Shown: positions 7,528-16,572 of the stretch, piece by piece
Numbering within the stretch: position 1 is the stretch's first letter
Layout: each line of letters begins with the position of its first letter
NCBI RefSeq assembly: GCF_021028955.1
Contig: NZ_JAIWPE010000029.1
Coordinates: 1 to 63,237, forward strand
Source of the DNA: Salipaludibacillus sp. CUR1
GTDB lineage: Bacteria > Bacillota > Bacilli > Bacillales > Salisediminibacteriaceae
Direction of reading: 5' to 3'
DNA: 63,237 nucleotides
Translations under genes and position numbers: made by a program
The notes under the pieces: generated by a model
Seen by the model: only the letters and a program-made list of their open reading frames with translations
Told to the model about the DNA's origin: nothing
The model's database searches: none

Positions 7528-8861
7528 GGATGGCGCCTCCTCGTCATTAAATAAAGTATCGTATAGCACAGCACAGAGAGGTTAAAAACGGCAAAGCCCG
7601 GGGAATAGCCTTCCGGAATAAAAAGGTAGAGCAAGATTCCCGCAAAAACAGTCATAAAAGCAGGAATATTTATTTTATTTCCTCCTTTGGCCAGATAATT
7701 TAACGCTTCTGCAGGTATGGACAGTTTTTTTACTATCACATAGTCAGCAACTACGACACCGGATAACGGAATAATCAAAGCGCCTAACGCAGAAATAAAA
7801 ACTTCCGCTTCGTCAACGACCTGCGGTACACCGCTTAAAATAATTCCTGCCCCGCCGAAAAGAAGAGCACTCCTGATTCTTTTAAGTTTAGGAAAGGTAT
7901 TCAGTAAGCTGTATCCCCCTGTATAAGCATTGTTCATATTGATAGTTACCATACTGAATAAAGCCGAAACCATTATTACAATTAACAGCACGCCCGATCC
8001 GGTCCATTGGCTGCTGATCAGAAAAGGATTCCAGTGACCCGCTGCGGCAGCTGTATAAGCTCCAAGCAAAGCAGTAATTAAAAATCCTAAACCATTGCCG
8101 ATATAAATGCCAAAAAAAGCATGTTTGGAGGACTTGCTGTAACGGGCCATATCAGCAGATGAGCTGACTCCTGAAACGTATTGAACAAAGGCAAGACTCG
8201 CGTAAAAAAGCATGACAGGTATACTGCTCATTCCTTCCCCATAAATAACCTCCGTAAACGAGGCCCCTTCAGGGTGAGAAGTAATAAAAACATAAAACAT
8301 GCCAGCTGCTGAAAATAATAAAAGAGGAATAAAATAAGCTGTAACTTTCCGAATGGCCTGAAATCCTATTAAAGCAAGGCAGACCATAGCGACAGCCAGC
8401 ACCATTGACAAAAGAGTAAATGGAAGATGAATATTAAATCCCCGGCTTAAAATTTCCTGAACCATATATGTTCCACCGATGGTCTGTACACTGAACCAGT
8501 AAAGAGAAGTAACAGTCCTGACAGGCGAAGAAAGCCACATGGCTCCTTTATCCCCTATCATTGTTCTAATGACGTATTGTGCCGGCAAACCATATTTTGC
8601 CCCAGGCAGAGACAGCAGTGATACAAATAAAAAAGCAATCCACGCCCCAGCCACTGTGGATAAAACGGCTGCTGTAAACGTCAGGCCGCCTTCCAAAACG
8701 GCCAGAGCAGGAACAAGCATATTCCCTGCATTCACGGAGATACCCATTTGTATTTTTATATAATCAGCTGCTGTGGTGGTTTTTAAATGCTTCGGGACAG
8801 GTTCCAGACCAAGCCGTTCTATTTTGGAATGGTAATGAAGCTGTTTTACTTCTGAGGACAA
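7515..8861 (-). CDS. NCS1-family nucleobase/cytosine permease
   Basis: About 448 residues with roughly 12 membrane segments. The N-terminal IERLGLEPVPKHLKTT resembles the entry to the NCS1 (CodB/PucI) core, followed by NAGNMLVPA in TM1. Members import cytosine, purines, hydantoins or thiamine precursors with H+ or Na+; the substrate is not readable here. The start is a TTG at 8861, eight bases after AGGAG; a GTG nine bases further upstream touches the ribosome site. It is co-directional with the NRDE gene. No cytosine deaminase or hydantoinase lies alongside. Confidence 0.85.
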   Translation of the reverse strand: MSSEVKQLHYHSKIERLGLEPVPKHLKTTTAADYIKIQMGISVNAGNMLVPALAVLEGGLTFTAAVLSTVAGAWIAFLFVSLLSLPGAKYGLPAQYVIRTMIGDKGAMWLSSPVRTVTSLYWFSVQTIGGTYMVQEILSRGFNIHLPFTLLSMVLAVAMVCLALIGFQAIRKVTAYFIPLLLFSAAGMFYVFITSHPEGASFTEVIYGEGMSSIPVMLFYASLAFVQYVSGVSSSADMARYSKSSKHAFFGIYIGNGLGFLITALLGAYTAAAAGHWNPFLISSQWTGSGVLLIVIMVSALFSMVTINMNNAYTGGYSLLNTFPKLKRIRSALLFGGAGIILSGVPQVVDEAEVFISALGALIIPLSGVVVADYVIVKKLSIPAEALNYLAKGGNKINIPAFMTVFAGILLYLFIPEGYSPGFAVFNLSVLCYTILYLMTRRRHPCVL

Positions 8862-8881
8862 TCTTTTCACTCCTGTCTAAT

Positions 8882-9394
8882 TCAGACCGGTTCATCTATA
8901 ATTAATATCCGGTCATCCCTTCTGATCTGTCTATATACTTCATCAATAAAAGCTTTTTTGGTGACCGGATGTATCAATATGTATAATTTCATATTATGAT
9001 ACTCTTTCTCGTTAATTAAATTTTCATGTTTTAAACGGTCCAGAGCAGGAACTCTTAATTTATCTGAACTCATATAAGCAATATGTGTCTCTCCCTCTGC
9101 TGTTTTCAAATATATTCTCAACCCTTCAATTTCCGGGAAGATAAACGATCTGAATACCGGATCAGCTTTAAAGCGGGAAAGCGGAGCCTGAAAAATATCC
9201 GGGTTTCTGTTAGGGAGAGAAACAAAATAAGTCAATTCTTCATAAGAATAATAAATATCCTTGACCTGTTTATTTAACTTAACAAGTTTCTTCTTTGAGC
9301 TCCATTTTATAAGGAAGGTTAAAAAAGGTCTACTTAAAAGAATTGTACTTAGTAAACAGAACATAGTTAGAAACGCGCCAGTTAACTGAATCAT
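8882..9394 (-). CDS. Membrane-anchored protein of unknown function, coupled to diguanylate cyclase
   Basis: 170 residues. A hydrophobic N-terminal helix (about residues 4-30) precedes a basic stretch (KWSSKKKLVKLNKQ) and a soluble domain of mixed alpha/beta character ending DDRILIIDEPV. No known motif recognised. Its ATG overlaps the stop of the upstream GGDEF gene (ATGA), so the two are almost certainly translated together. A role as partner or output protein of the cyclase is inferred from this coupling alone. Confidence 0.7.
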   Translation of the reverse strand: MIQLTGAFLTMFCLLSTILLSRPFLTFLIKWSSKKKLVKLNKQVKDIYYSYEELTYFVSLPNRNPDIFQAPLSRFKADPVFRSFIFPEIEGLRIYLKTAEGETHIAYMSSDKLRVPALDRLKHENLINEKEYHNMKLYILIHPVTKKAFIDEVYRQIRRDDRILIIDEPV

Positions 9395-10941
9395 AAATAT
9401 ACCTCTCTCTCTTGTTCGCTGTAAACGGCCACTTGGTCGCGTCCTTTCTTTTTCGCACGGTAAACAGCCTCATCTGCTTTCTGGATTAAGTCACTCCCGC
9501 TTTCTGCCAGTTCCGGATAACTGGCTACACCTATACTCACAGTTATACGCTGTAAGGGCTGGGTTTCTCTTCCATCAAATGGATAAGTCCTGACTGCCTT
9601 ACGGATAAGTTCAGCCGTTTTTTCACCTTGCCGTAAGCTCTTTTTCGGAAGGAAAATAATAAATTCTTCTCCCCCAAACCTGCACACGATATCCTCTTTA
9701 GCTACCGCTTCTTCTAACAGCTTAGCAAATTGAATTAATATTTCGTTTCCCAAAAGGTGGCCATGCGTATCATTAAAACTTTTAAAATGGTCAATATCGA
9801 GAACAAGTGCTGTCAAACAATTATTTTTAGCAGCAGCCGATTCAAGTAAATGTGGAAGCATCCGGTCCAGAAATCTCTTGTTTTTCAATCCGGTCAAAGC
9901 ATCTTCAATCGCAGTGTTTTCTGATTTCTCGTAGAGCATGGCGTTCTCTATTGCCATCGCTCCCTGTGTTGCAAGCGGCATGATATTATCCAGATCTTCA
10001 TGCTTTATCGGTTCATTATCTACTATGTTATCTATAATCATTAATCCAATTACTTTTCCCCGGGTTAACAAAGGGATGACAGCAAATTCTTTCATTGAAA
10101 ACGTCTCTTTCATATGTTTCAGCAAACTGTCTTCTTTATCGACCTCTCCCTTAACAATGATAGGTTCCATCTCTGTTAATACATGGTGGCACAATGGCTG
10201 TTTTTCATTAATTGTAAAAGAGTAAGACCTTATTTTTCGGTTTAATTCCTGATCATTTACTTCAGCTTCCCGCTGAAGCTTGATAAAATCTCGTAATGTT
10301 AATTTTTGCATTACAACATTTTCCCAAATAACATGACCCTCCTCCATACTTAAGGGCCCTATTCCAAGACGACCGGAGTATTGATTTGGGTTAGATTCTT
10401 CCTGAAGCAGAATAAAGGCTCTGTTGAATCCCAGTCCGTAACCCGCCGTTACCGCTGTTAAAAAAATATGCATCACTTTGTCCAATTTAAGGGTACTTTG
10501 CAGGGCAAGCGAGACCTCTCTTAATACATGAAGGTTTTTGGATTGTTTATAGAAAAATTCCTGCCATTGTTTCAATTGTGTATTATGCCGGCGGAAGTAA
10601 TAGAGTATCCCCCCGGTCGATAATCCAAAGAAAACGTATCCGCCCGCTGCCATGACCCAAACTTCCAGCGTATATATATTAAATAATAATAAAAGACCTG
10701 CCATAACCGCGGCAATCGTCGCAGCCCCCATCCAACCATATACTGCGGCAAAAATGTACAGTAAAAAAAAACCCAGCCATCCTGAATGCTCAAAACCAAG
10801 TAATAAAATATTACCAACTGTAAAAATGACACCAGCTGCAATAAAAATCATCCTGTTTATATGACTGGCGAATTGAAACCTGTACATGTTCAAAAATAAA
10901 AATATTAAGCTATTAATAATTAGTAACAGAACTAACAGCAT
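9391..10941 (-). CDS. Membrane GAF-GGDEF diguanylate cyclase
   Basis: 516 residues: about six N-terminal membrane segments (1-115), a GAF-like sensor domain (about 140-335) and a GGDEF domain (about 345-510). The active site is intact as GGEEF at 423-427, with DIDHFKSFND and GHLLGNE upstream, so synthesis of c-di-GMP from GTP is expected. The inhibitory I-site that normally reads RxxD is AKED here (414-417), so product inhibition at that site is probably absent. The ATG follows GGGGGAG by seven bases. Its end overlaps the next gene by ATGA. Confidence 0.9.
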   Translation of the reverse strand: MLLVLLLIINSLIFLFLNMYRFQFASHINRMIFIAAGVIFTVGNILLLGFEHSGWLGFFLLYIFAAVYGWMGAATIAAVMAGLLLLFNIYTLEVWVMAAGGYVFFGLSTGGILYYFRRHNTQLKQWQEFFYKQSKNLHVLREVSLALQSTLKLDKVMHIFLTAVTAGYGLGFNRAFILLQEESNPNQYSGRLGIGPLSMEEGHVIWENVVMQKLTLRDFIKLQREAEVNDQELNRKIRSYSFTINEKQPLCHHVLTEMEPIIVKGEVDKEDSLLKHMKETFSMKEFAVIPLLTRGKVIGLMIIDNIVDNEPIKHEDLDNIMPLATQGAMAIENAMLYEKSENTAIEDALTGLKNKRFLDRMLPHLLESAAAKNNCLTALVLDIDHFKSFNDTHGHLLGNEILIQFAKLLEEAVAKEDIVCRFGGEEFIIFLPKKSLRQGEKTAELIRKAVRTYPFDGRETQPLQRITVSIGVASYPELAESGSDLIQKADEAVYRAKKKGRDQVAVYSEQEREVYL

Positions 10942-11098
10942 AATTTAACTCCCCCGGCCCCAAAATAGTAAGCAGCACTTCAGCTTATTTTGCTATTCCT
11001 TTTTTAAAAAAGAAATCGCTTCCATTATCCTGTTACCATTTTACCATATCCATCAGGGAATTTTGATTATTTATTTTATACAAAAGGGTACCTTTAGT

Positions 11099-11127
11099 TT
11101 GTGTCATCAGTTTTATAACTGTATAAT
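11099..11127 (+). promoter_or_regulatory. SigA-type promoter for telA
   Basis: TTGTGT and TATAAT are separated by exactly 17 bases, about 95 bases before the telA start. Confidence 0.6.
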
Positions 11128-11220
11128 TTAAGGTATATACGCATAACCTGAAACTTTTTTTATAACTTAACGTAAAAAAGCTTATTAAGATAAATCCCCT
11201 CAAAAACGGAGGTTTTAACT

Positions 11221-12270
11221 GTGGAAGAAAATAAAAATTACCAGCAAAAATCGGACAATGATTCTGATATTCAAAATAATGAGGACGAGATGAACTATAT
11301 AGAAAATCTGCGGAACGAACAAAACATTGGTGAAATTCTTGATTCAATAGGAAAACTCGGTGCCAGAGAGCAGGAGAAGGCAGGTGAATCACTTGAGGCT
11401 TTAAAACGCCCAGTCAGCGATATGATGAATGAGCCAAATCATGACTTGCCTGACCAGCTTTCAAAGCTTAAGGAAGTGGTAGGCGAGTTAGAGCCTAATT
11501 ATTTGCAGCAGGGGAAATTCAAACAGTTTTTAACAAAAATGATCAGGAAAAGCCCGGTTGAAAAGTACGCTCAGAAATATCAGTCTATTGAAGCTGAAGT
11601 GGATACTATTATCGAAGCACTGCTTCATGGGAAAGACCGCCTTCAGGAAGACACTGTCATGCTTCATCAGTTAAAAGATGTGGCCCGTGAAAGAATTCAA
11701 GGGTTAAGTGAGCAAATTCAGATTGGGAAACAGCTGAATGTGATGCTCGAAGATGAAATGAAGAAAGATGAGTGGCAGGAAGACCCTACACCAGTTCAAA
11801 AAGGGCAGCAGAAAGTCCTGTCAAGGGTAAAGAATATGCAGCAGGCGGTACTCGTGCTCCAGCAGTCGCTTGCCTCTGTAGATATTATTGTAGAAAATAA
11901 CGAGAAACTTGAAGAAGCAATTTTTAATGCTATAACTATGACTAAAAACATTATTACGGTTACCGCATCCATTCAGCTCTCTCTCAGTAACCAGAAAAAA
12001 GTCATCGATGCTGTTCATAACGTAAACAAAACAACGGAATCCATGCTTTTAAATAATGCAGAAATGCTGAAATCCAATACAGAAGAAACATTAAAAACAC
12101 TTGAAGAACCAGCGGTTGCGATGGAGACATTTAAAAAAGCATACGAGGATGTCTACTCCGCTATTGAAATGACTGAACAGTCAAACGAACGAATTATCGC
12201 ATCGAGCAAAAAATTTATTACTGAGATGGACGAACTAAATACTCAAATGGAGCGGAAGCTGTTAAATTAA
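11221..12270 (+). CDS. Toxic anion resistance protein, TelA/YaaN family
   Basis: 349 residues, almost wholly alpha-helical and charged, with the family's EAEVDTIIEALLHGKDRLQED core (about residues 125-145) and the closing SSKKFITEMDELNTQ block. TelA proteins are associated with tellurite and cell-envelope stress phenotypes; their biochemical role is unclear. The start is GTG with GGAGG eight bases upstream. A partner gene follows after 21 bases, mirroring the xpaC-yaaN pairing known in Bacillus, though in reversed order. Confidence 0.88.
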   Translation: MEENKNYQQKSDNDSDIQNNEDEMNYIENLRNEQNIGEILDSIGKLGAREQEKAGESLEALKRPVSDMMNEPNHDLPDQLSKLKEVVGELEPNYLQQGKFKQFLTKMIRKSPVEKYAQKYQSIEAEVDTIIEALLHGKDRLQEDTVMLHQLKDVARERIQGLSEQIQIGKQLNVMLEDEMKKDEWQEDPTPVQKGQQKVLSRVKNMQQAVLVLQQSLASVDIIVENNEKLEEAIFNAITMTKNIITVTASIQLSLSNQKKVIDAVHNVNKTTESMLLNNAEMLKSNTEETLKTLEEPAVAMETFKKAYEDVYSAIEMTEQSNERIIASSKKFITEMDELNTQMERKLLN

Positions 12271-12291
12271 TCCGCTAGCGAGGTGAAATCA

Positions 12292-13215
12292 GTGAATTGG
12301 CGTGAGCGGTTATGGGAACAAAACTGGGTTATCCCTCTGTTGCCCAACTACATGAAACCTTTAAATGAACCTGCGCTGTCAAATGAGCATACGAAAGAAT
12401 TCGTTTATGAAGCCGAGGAATTTATTTCAGATCTCTCTGCTCTGTCCGAACTGCCTCGCTTAAATAAAACTTTTAAACGGAGCATACAGGGGTTCGCTTA
12501 TAAAATTAAGATAAAACAAAAGAAAATCCATTTGGAAATGGCTGACACAAGCAAATCTCCATCAAATATTAAGAAAAGAGTATATATTACTATCTACAGG
12601 AAAAACGTTAAGATGGAAAATGGATTTGGTAAAATTATTGATTCTACAATATATTATCAGCTCAATGGAAAAGCAGTAGTCAGAAATATCCGGAAACACC
12701 CCTTATTTCTCTCGCTTTTTCACCATATTCACCGGCTGGATCTTTCCCTATCTGGTGAAAGTGTGAATGTTGAGGAAATAAGAGGCCACCCGGTTCAGGA
12801 GGAACAGAATTTAGCCCCAGCCGAAGATGAAAAAGGCCAGGTGAAGATTTTACTCAGTTCAGCTGAGCACACGCGCAACCATTATAGAGCTGTGGCGCCC
12901 GATGTAGAAAAGAGTCTGGAAAATATATATGCCGAGCTCCTCCGATGCACTGAGGAGTTTCATTTACTGGATCTGGAAGAAAAACATCATATGAAACGTA
13001 TGATTCAGCATGATCTTCCTAACCTTTTAAATACTTTCCAATCACTCAATGAAACCCAAAAGGAAGAAAAGTATAAGGAAATGATAAGCACACTCTCTAA
13101 TATGACTAATTTCCTGAGAAAACAAGCGGATGACCTTCAGTCCACACGGATGGACCGGATGAATCATCTCCTTAAATTAAACGAACTAAGGTACAGCAAT
13201 GACCCTGACAAATAA
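12292..13215 (+). CDS. XpaC-like partner of TelA (uncertain family)
   Basis: About 307 residues. The N-terminal half is basic with beta-type segments (KKRVYITIYRKNVKM). The C-terminal half is helical, and its DLPNLLNTFQSLN...MTNFLRKQADDL pattern recalls the C-terminus of XpaC (5-bromo-4-chloroindolyl phosphate hydrolysis) proteins. The latter are shorter, so this may be an expanded or distinct partner. The GTG at 12292 is preferred because GAGG lies eight bases upstream. It forms a two-gene operon with telA ending at a bidirectional terminator. Confidence 0.65.
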   Translation: MNWRERLWEQNWVIPLLPNYMKPLNEPALSNEHTKEFVYEAEEFISDLSALSELPRLNKTFKRSIQGFAYKIKIKQKKIHLEMADTSKSPSNIKKRVYITIYRKNVKMENGFGKIIDSTIYYQLNGKAVVRNIRKHPLFLSLFHHIHRLDLSLSGESVNVEEIRGHPVQEEQNLAPAEDEKGQVKILLSSAEHTRNHYRAVAPDVEKSLENIYAELLRCTEEFHLLDLEEKHHMKRMIQHDLPNLLNTFQSLNETQKEEKYKEMISTLSNMTNFLRKQADDLQSTRMDRMNHLLKLNELRYSNDPDK

Positions 13216-13232
13216 TCCTGCTGTCACGTATT

Positions 13233-13268
13233 AAAAAGATGTAAGCGGACATTGCTTACATCTTTTTT
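13233..13268. terminator. Bidirectional terminator between telA operon and rsgI
   Basis: AAAAAGATGTAAGC pairs perfectly with GCTTACATCTTTTT around a 7-base loop; A- and T-runs allow termination from both convergent sides. Confidence 0.85.
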
Positions 13269-14535
13269 AATTTCCGTTACCTTTGTTGTTTCCTGTTTCC
13301 CCCTCATTGGCAGACCCGGGCTTTCCTCCGCCGGCATGGTCTGGCTTGCCGCTGCCTGCATGATCTGGTTTACCGTTCCCGGCATGGTCTGGCTTGCCGC
13401 TTCCCGCATGATCTGGTTTTCCGCTGCCTGAATGGTCTGGTTTGCCGCTACCCTTCCCCTCTTTATTACTATAGTTGCTTTTATCTTCTTCAGAGACCTG
13501 ATTTTTATTGGAAGATTGCGATCTATTTTCCTGCGTGTTCTCTGTTTTACCCTCTTTATTTCCTGGGCTTTCATTTTTATTTTCAGAAGACGGACTTTCG
13601 GATCGGGGGTGATTATTCTTCCCCTCTCCTTTACCGGGATGTTCGTCTCTATGAGGATGACTTTGCTGTCCAGCCGGGTTTAAAGAAGAGGTGTCCTCAC
13701 TGTCTTCCACCTCCGCACCTTCTGAAACCCCATCTTCCTCAGCTTCAGCTGGGCCGTGATTATTGCCGGAGTCACTCTCATTTGTCATTTGTTGCAGAGA
13801 ATCTGTTTCATCCGGTGAATATCCTAATATCTCCTGAAGATCCTGAATCGGAATGTCACTTACAGATGAAGAGTCCAAATCTATTTCTTTGTTATAAGAT
13901 AAGAGCAATAACTTTACAGGTGACATAGATGCTTCCCGGGCTTCATTTACGAGTTCTCTTTCTACGTTAACAAAATAAATATCAAATCCGTATTCTTCGG
14001 TAATTTCTGATGACCATGCTTCCAGTTCCTTTTTCCAGTTCCCTTTCTTTTCCAAAGAAAAAGGAGAACTGAAATATAAAGCATTGGCAGGTTCAACTAA
14101 ACCATTCTCCAATCCTTTTTTTATAAGTAAAGACGTCGCATTCACTATAGACATACCGTCCATCGGCTCATCTACTTTACTTAACAGCAATTTGCCTTTT
14201 TTATTATATCCTTCAGTATATAAGATGTCATAATTTTCATCGACAGCCATCTCTATACTTGGGTTAATATCCAAGGAAACCACTCCATGAACCTCAGAAG
14301 ACTGCAATAAGGAAGAAAAAGGGAAGACCAGTATGAAAATCAAAACAAAGGCTGCAGGTACACTATATAATTTCTTATCAACGTTATGGAAGAAGGTGTA
14401 TAAAACAACTGGAGAAAATTCTATCTCCTCGCCTATTTGGGCCTGTTTTTCCGGCTTTGCCCGTATGAGTTCGCCATCCTTCGTTAACACGATTACATGA
14501 CGCTTTTTCACTTCCATAACGACCCCTTTGTTCAC
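13267..14535 (-). CDS. rsgI: Anti-sigma-I factor RsgI with C-terminal tandem repeats
   Basis: 422 residues. The N-terminal cytoplasmic RsgI_N domain (GVVMEVKKRHVIVLTKDGEL) is followed by one membrane helix (about 57-77) and the extracellular VSLDINPSIEMAVD block typical of RsgI. A long Asp/Glu/Ser/Asn-rich stalk follows, then about five copies of an 8-residue GKPDHAGS-type repeat. It would hold SigI inactive at the membrane. The GTG at 14535 is chosen because it overlaps the sigI stop (TAGTG), has AAGGGAG nine bases upstream, and aligns with the B. subtilis N-terminus. An ATG at 14517 is the alternative. Confidence 0.88.
   Translation of the reverse strand: MNKGVVMEVKKRHVIVLTKDGELIRAKPEKQAQIGEEIEFSPVVLYTFFHNVDKKLYSVPAAFVLIFILVFPFSSLLQSSEVHGVVSLDINPSIEMAVDENYDILYTEGYNKKGKLLLSKVDEPMDGMSIVNATSLLIKKGLENGLVEPANALYFSSPFSLEKKGNWKKELEAWSSEITEEYGFDIYFVNVERELVNEAREASMSPVKLLLLSYNKEIDLDSSSVSDIPIQDLQEILGYSPDETDSLQQMTNESDSGNNHGPAEAEEDGVSEGAEVEDSEDTSSLNPAGQQSHPHRDEHPGKGEGKNNHPRSESPSSENKNESPGNKEGKTENTQENRSQSSNKNQVSEEDKSNYSNKEGKGSGKPDHSGSGKPDHAGSGKPDHAGNGKPDHAGSGKPDHAGGGKPGSANEGETGNNKGNGN
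13318..13447 (-). repeat. 24-bp coding tandem repeat in rsgI
   Basis: About five near-identical 24-base units encode GKPDHAGS/GKPDHAGN/GKPDHAGG in the outer tail of RsgI. Unit identity is high at the DNA level, so copy number may vary between strains. Confidence 0.8.
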
Positions 14536-15275
14536 TACAACCACTCCCTTAAATAATCCTTCAAATATTTATAGTCTTCGAGCAGAACTATCACAATAGC
14601 TATAATATACTTTCTGTTTCTTTCAATTGTTTTTCGGCTCATGGTAATATAATTCATGAGCTGTTTTACAGGCAGTCTTTTTTTTGTTAAAAGAGTATTG
14701 AGGATCTCTTCCTGCCCCACAATTGTTTTAGCTATTTCAACCATATTCATTCGCGCATCGTGATGTTTAGGACATTGTTCTGCCACCTCGCTCAAAACTA
14801 TTCCGAAGGACTTGAGCCTTTCTTTTAAATGGAGAATTTCTTCCCGTCTATATTCGCTTTCAAGGTCTCTGTAATAATCCTGAAAAGCTGCCGACACTTC
14901 CGCTACGTTCTCCATATTTTCTTTGTCTTCTTCTTTATAATCAAAGGATAAAGGCGTTTTTCTTCTCTGTTCCATGCGTATGTAATCTATTACTCTTCTC
15001 CTGATTACTAAATTGGCAAATGAGAGAAACGAGCTTCCTTTATCCGGAGAGTACTGGTGGATCGCTTCACTGAAAGCTATCATGGCAATACTGAATTCAT
15101 CATCGGTAGCCGGATTTATAAACCTTTTACAGACTCCGGCAGTAACTTTGCGTATAAATGGAATATACTGATTTATAAATTCATTTTCAATATGATTGTT
15201 GCCTGATTGTATCTCTTTTATTTTTAAGTTAATATCATTATTATGGTCAGGTTTCGCTAAAAGGCGCTTTAGCAC
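14535..15275 (-). CDS. sigI: RNA polymerase sigma factor SigI
   Basis: About 246 residues. DDEFSIAMIAFSEAIHQY and SFLSFANLVIRRRVIDYIR form the region 2 core; the C-terminal HTH-like block LPVKQLMNYITMSRKTIERN is the special SigI C-domain. SigI controls heat and envelope stress in Bacillus and polysaccharide degradation in clostridia. GAGG lies eight bases before the GTG at 15275, so the GTG at 15284 is rejected. It is directly followed by rsgI with a stop/start overlap, the standard sigma/anti-sigma arrangement. Confidence 0.9.
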   Translation of the reverse strand: MLKRLLAKPDHNNDINLKIKEIQSGNNHIENEFINQYIPFIRKVTAGVCKRFINPATDDEFSIAMIAFSEAIHQYSPDKGSSFLSFANLVIRRRVIDYIRMEQRRKTPLSFDYKEEDKENMENVAEVSAAFQDYYRDLESEYRREEILHLKERLKSFGIVLSEVAEQCPKHHDARMNMVEIAKTIVGQEEILNTLLTKKRLPVKQLMNYITMSRKTIERNRKYIIAIVIVLLEDYKYLKDYLREWL

Positions 15276-15308
15276 AACAGACACCTCGCTATGTGTGCAG
15301 TATTATAA

Positions 15309-15337
15309 TTCGGCTCCCCCGCTTATTTTAAGGGGGG
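15309..15337 (-). promoter_or_regulatory. Candidate SigI-dependent autoregulatory promoter
   Basis: On the minus strand a CCCCCC run (15337-15332) is followed after 19 bases by CGAA (15312-15309), resembling the CCCCC/CGAA elements reported for SigI promoters. The same bases also form a short CCCCC/GGGGG inverted repeat, so a hairpin is an alternative reading. A TATAAT without a -35 lies just downstream. Confidence 0.4.
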
Positions 15338-15486
15338 CGCAATTAAACATCATATACATAATTTGTGTCTCTGACAGGTGACCTTACTCCTAACTATCAA
15401 TTACATTTGTATGTTAGACCCTTTACAAAAAGATGACGTTTCACTACAATGATGACAATTAAATAGGACAGAAAGGATGACAAACC

Positions 15487-16446
15487 TTGGCACAAAGAGT
15501 GTACAGTATTAATAAGCATACTTACCTGATTGACGGTTTTGATTTGAACCAGGAAAGACGAACCGGTACTTACGTTCTAATCCATCCTATCAGCGGTGAC
15601 TTCTCGATTATAGAAACCGGCCCCAGCTTATCTGTTCCTCATATAAAAGAAGGACTAAAAGAGCTGAATTTATCTTTAAACCATCTTAAAAATATTATTG
15701 TAACGCACATTCATCTTGATCACGCTGGAGGCGCAGGACTTTTGCTAAAAGACTGCCCGGCAGCTAAAGTATTCGTCCACCCTAAAGGAGCAAGGCACTT
15801 GGCAGATCCTTCAAGGCTTGTTAATGGAGCCAGGGCTGTTTATGGAGACAAGTTTGATGATTTATTTGATCCAGTTCTGCCGATCCCGGAGGAAGCCATT
15901 AGTGCCTTGGACGATAGAGAAAAAATACTGTTAGATGCAGAAAGAGAATTGCTTATCCTTCATACACCAGGCCATGCTGAACACCATATAAGCATTTATG
16001 ACCCGCATACAAACACGGTGTTTACCGGGGATACAATAGGCATACGATATGCCAGCCTTGAAGAAAAGGGTGTTTATTTCTACCTCCCTTCTACTTCTCC
16101 AAACCAGTTCGACCCGAATAAAATGAGAGATTCACTCAGCGCAATCCTTGATCTCAAGCCTGAAACAATTGCTTTTGGGCACTTTGGTACGTCTTCAGCG
16201 CCTCTGCTCGTTAAAGACCAGCTAATAAAGTGGCTGAATGTATTTACAACTGAAGGGGAACAAGCTTATGAAAATAAGGAAGACCACTATCAATTGAAAA
16301 ATACCCTTCTTAATTATGTAAGTGATTTTTTATCTGAGAAACGTATCTCTGCAAAGGATCCAGTATATGAAGTGATTCAGCTTGACCTTTTAATAAGTGC
16401 AATGGGGATCCTTGACTATTTCAGCAAAAAGGATAAAAACAAATAA
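15487..16446 (+). CDS. Metallo-beta-lactamase-fold hydrolase
   Basis: 319 residues. THIHLDHAG at 73-81 is the dinuclear Zn motif HxHxDH. TPGHAEHH and FTGDTIG supply further metal ligands, and FGHFG near residue 235 the last His. The first 200 residues form the MBL fold; the helical C-terminus (about 240-319) is an added cap. Substrate cannot be inferred; glyoxalase II-like and lactonase-like members share this layout. The start is TTG, eight bases after AAGGAT. It is monocistronic. Confidence 0.87.
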   Translation: MAQRVYSINKHTYLIDGFDLNQERRTGTYVLIHPISGDFSIIETGPSLSVPHIKEGLKELNLSLNHLKNIIVTHIHLDHAGGAGLLLKDCPAAKVFVHPKGARHLADPSRLVNGARAVYGDKFDDLFDPVLPIPEEAISALDDREKILLDAERELLILHTPGHAEHHISIYDPHTNTVFTGDTIGIRYASLEEKGVYFYLPSTSPNQFDPNKMRDSLSAILDLKPETIAFGHFGTSSAPLLVKDQLIKWLNVFTTEGEQAYENKEDHYQLKNTLLNYVSDFLSEKRISAKDPVYEVIQLDLLISAMGILDYFSKKDKNK

Positions 16447-16572
16447 AATTGTGGACAAAACTTATTAAAGTTCGATAAAGCAGTAACCGGACAGTAGTAT
16501 GATAGTTAACGGAAATTCCTTTTCCGCATACTATTTATAGTAGTTAAAGTTTTCACTAAAGTGGGGTTTTGT

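Noticed and set aside
10572-10841. 89-residue minus-strand ORF with hydrophobic composition
   Set aside because: Frame-shifted shadow of the membrane part of the diguanylate cyclase.
11033-11392. 119-residue minus-strand ORF upstream of telA
   Set aside because: It spans the telA promoter and 5' coding region antisense and lacks a ribosome site.
13224-13574. 116-residue minus-strand ORF
   Set aside because: It is a frame-shifted shadow of the rsgI repeat region; its repeats follow directly from the 24-base DNA repeat.
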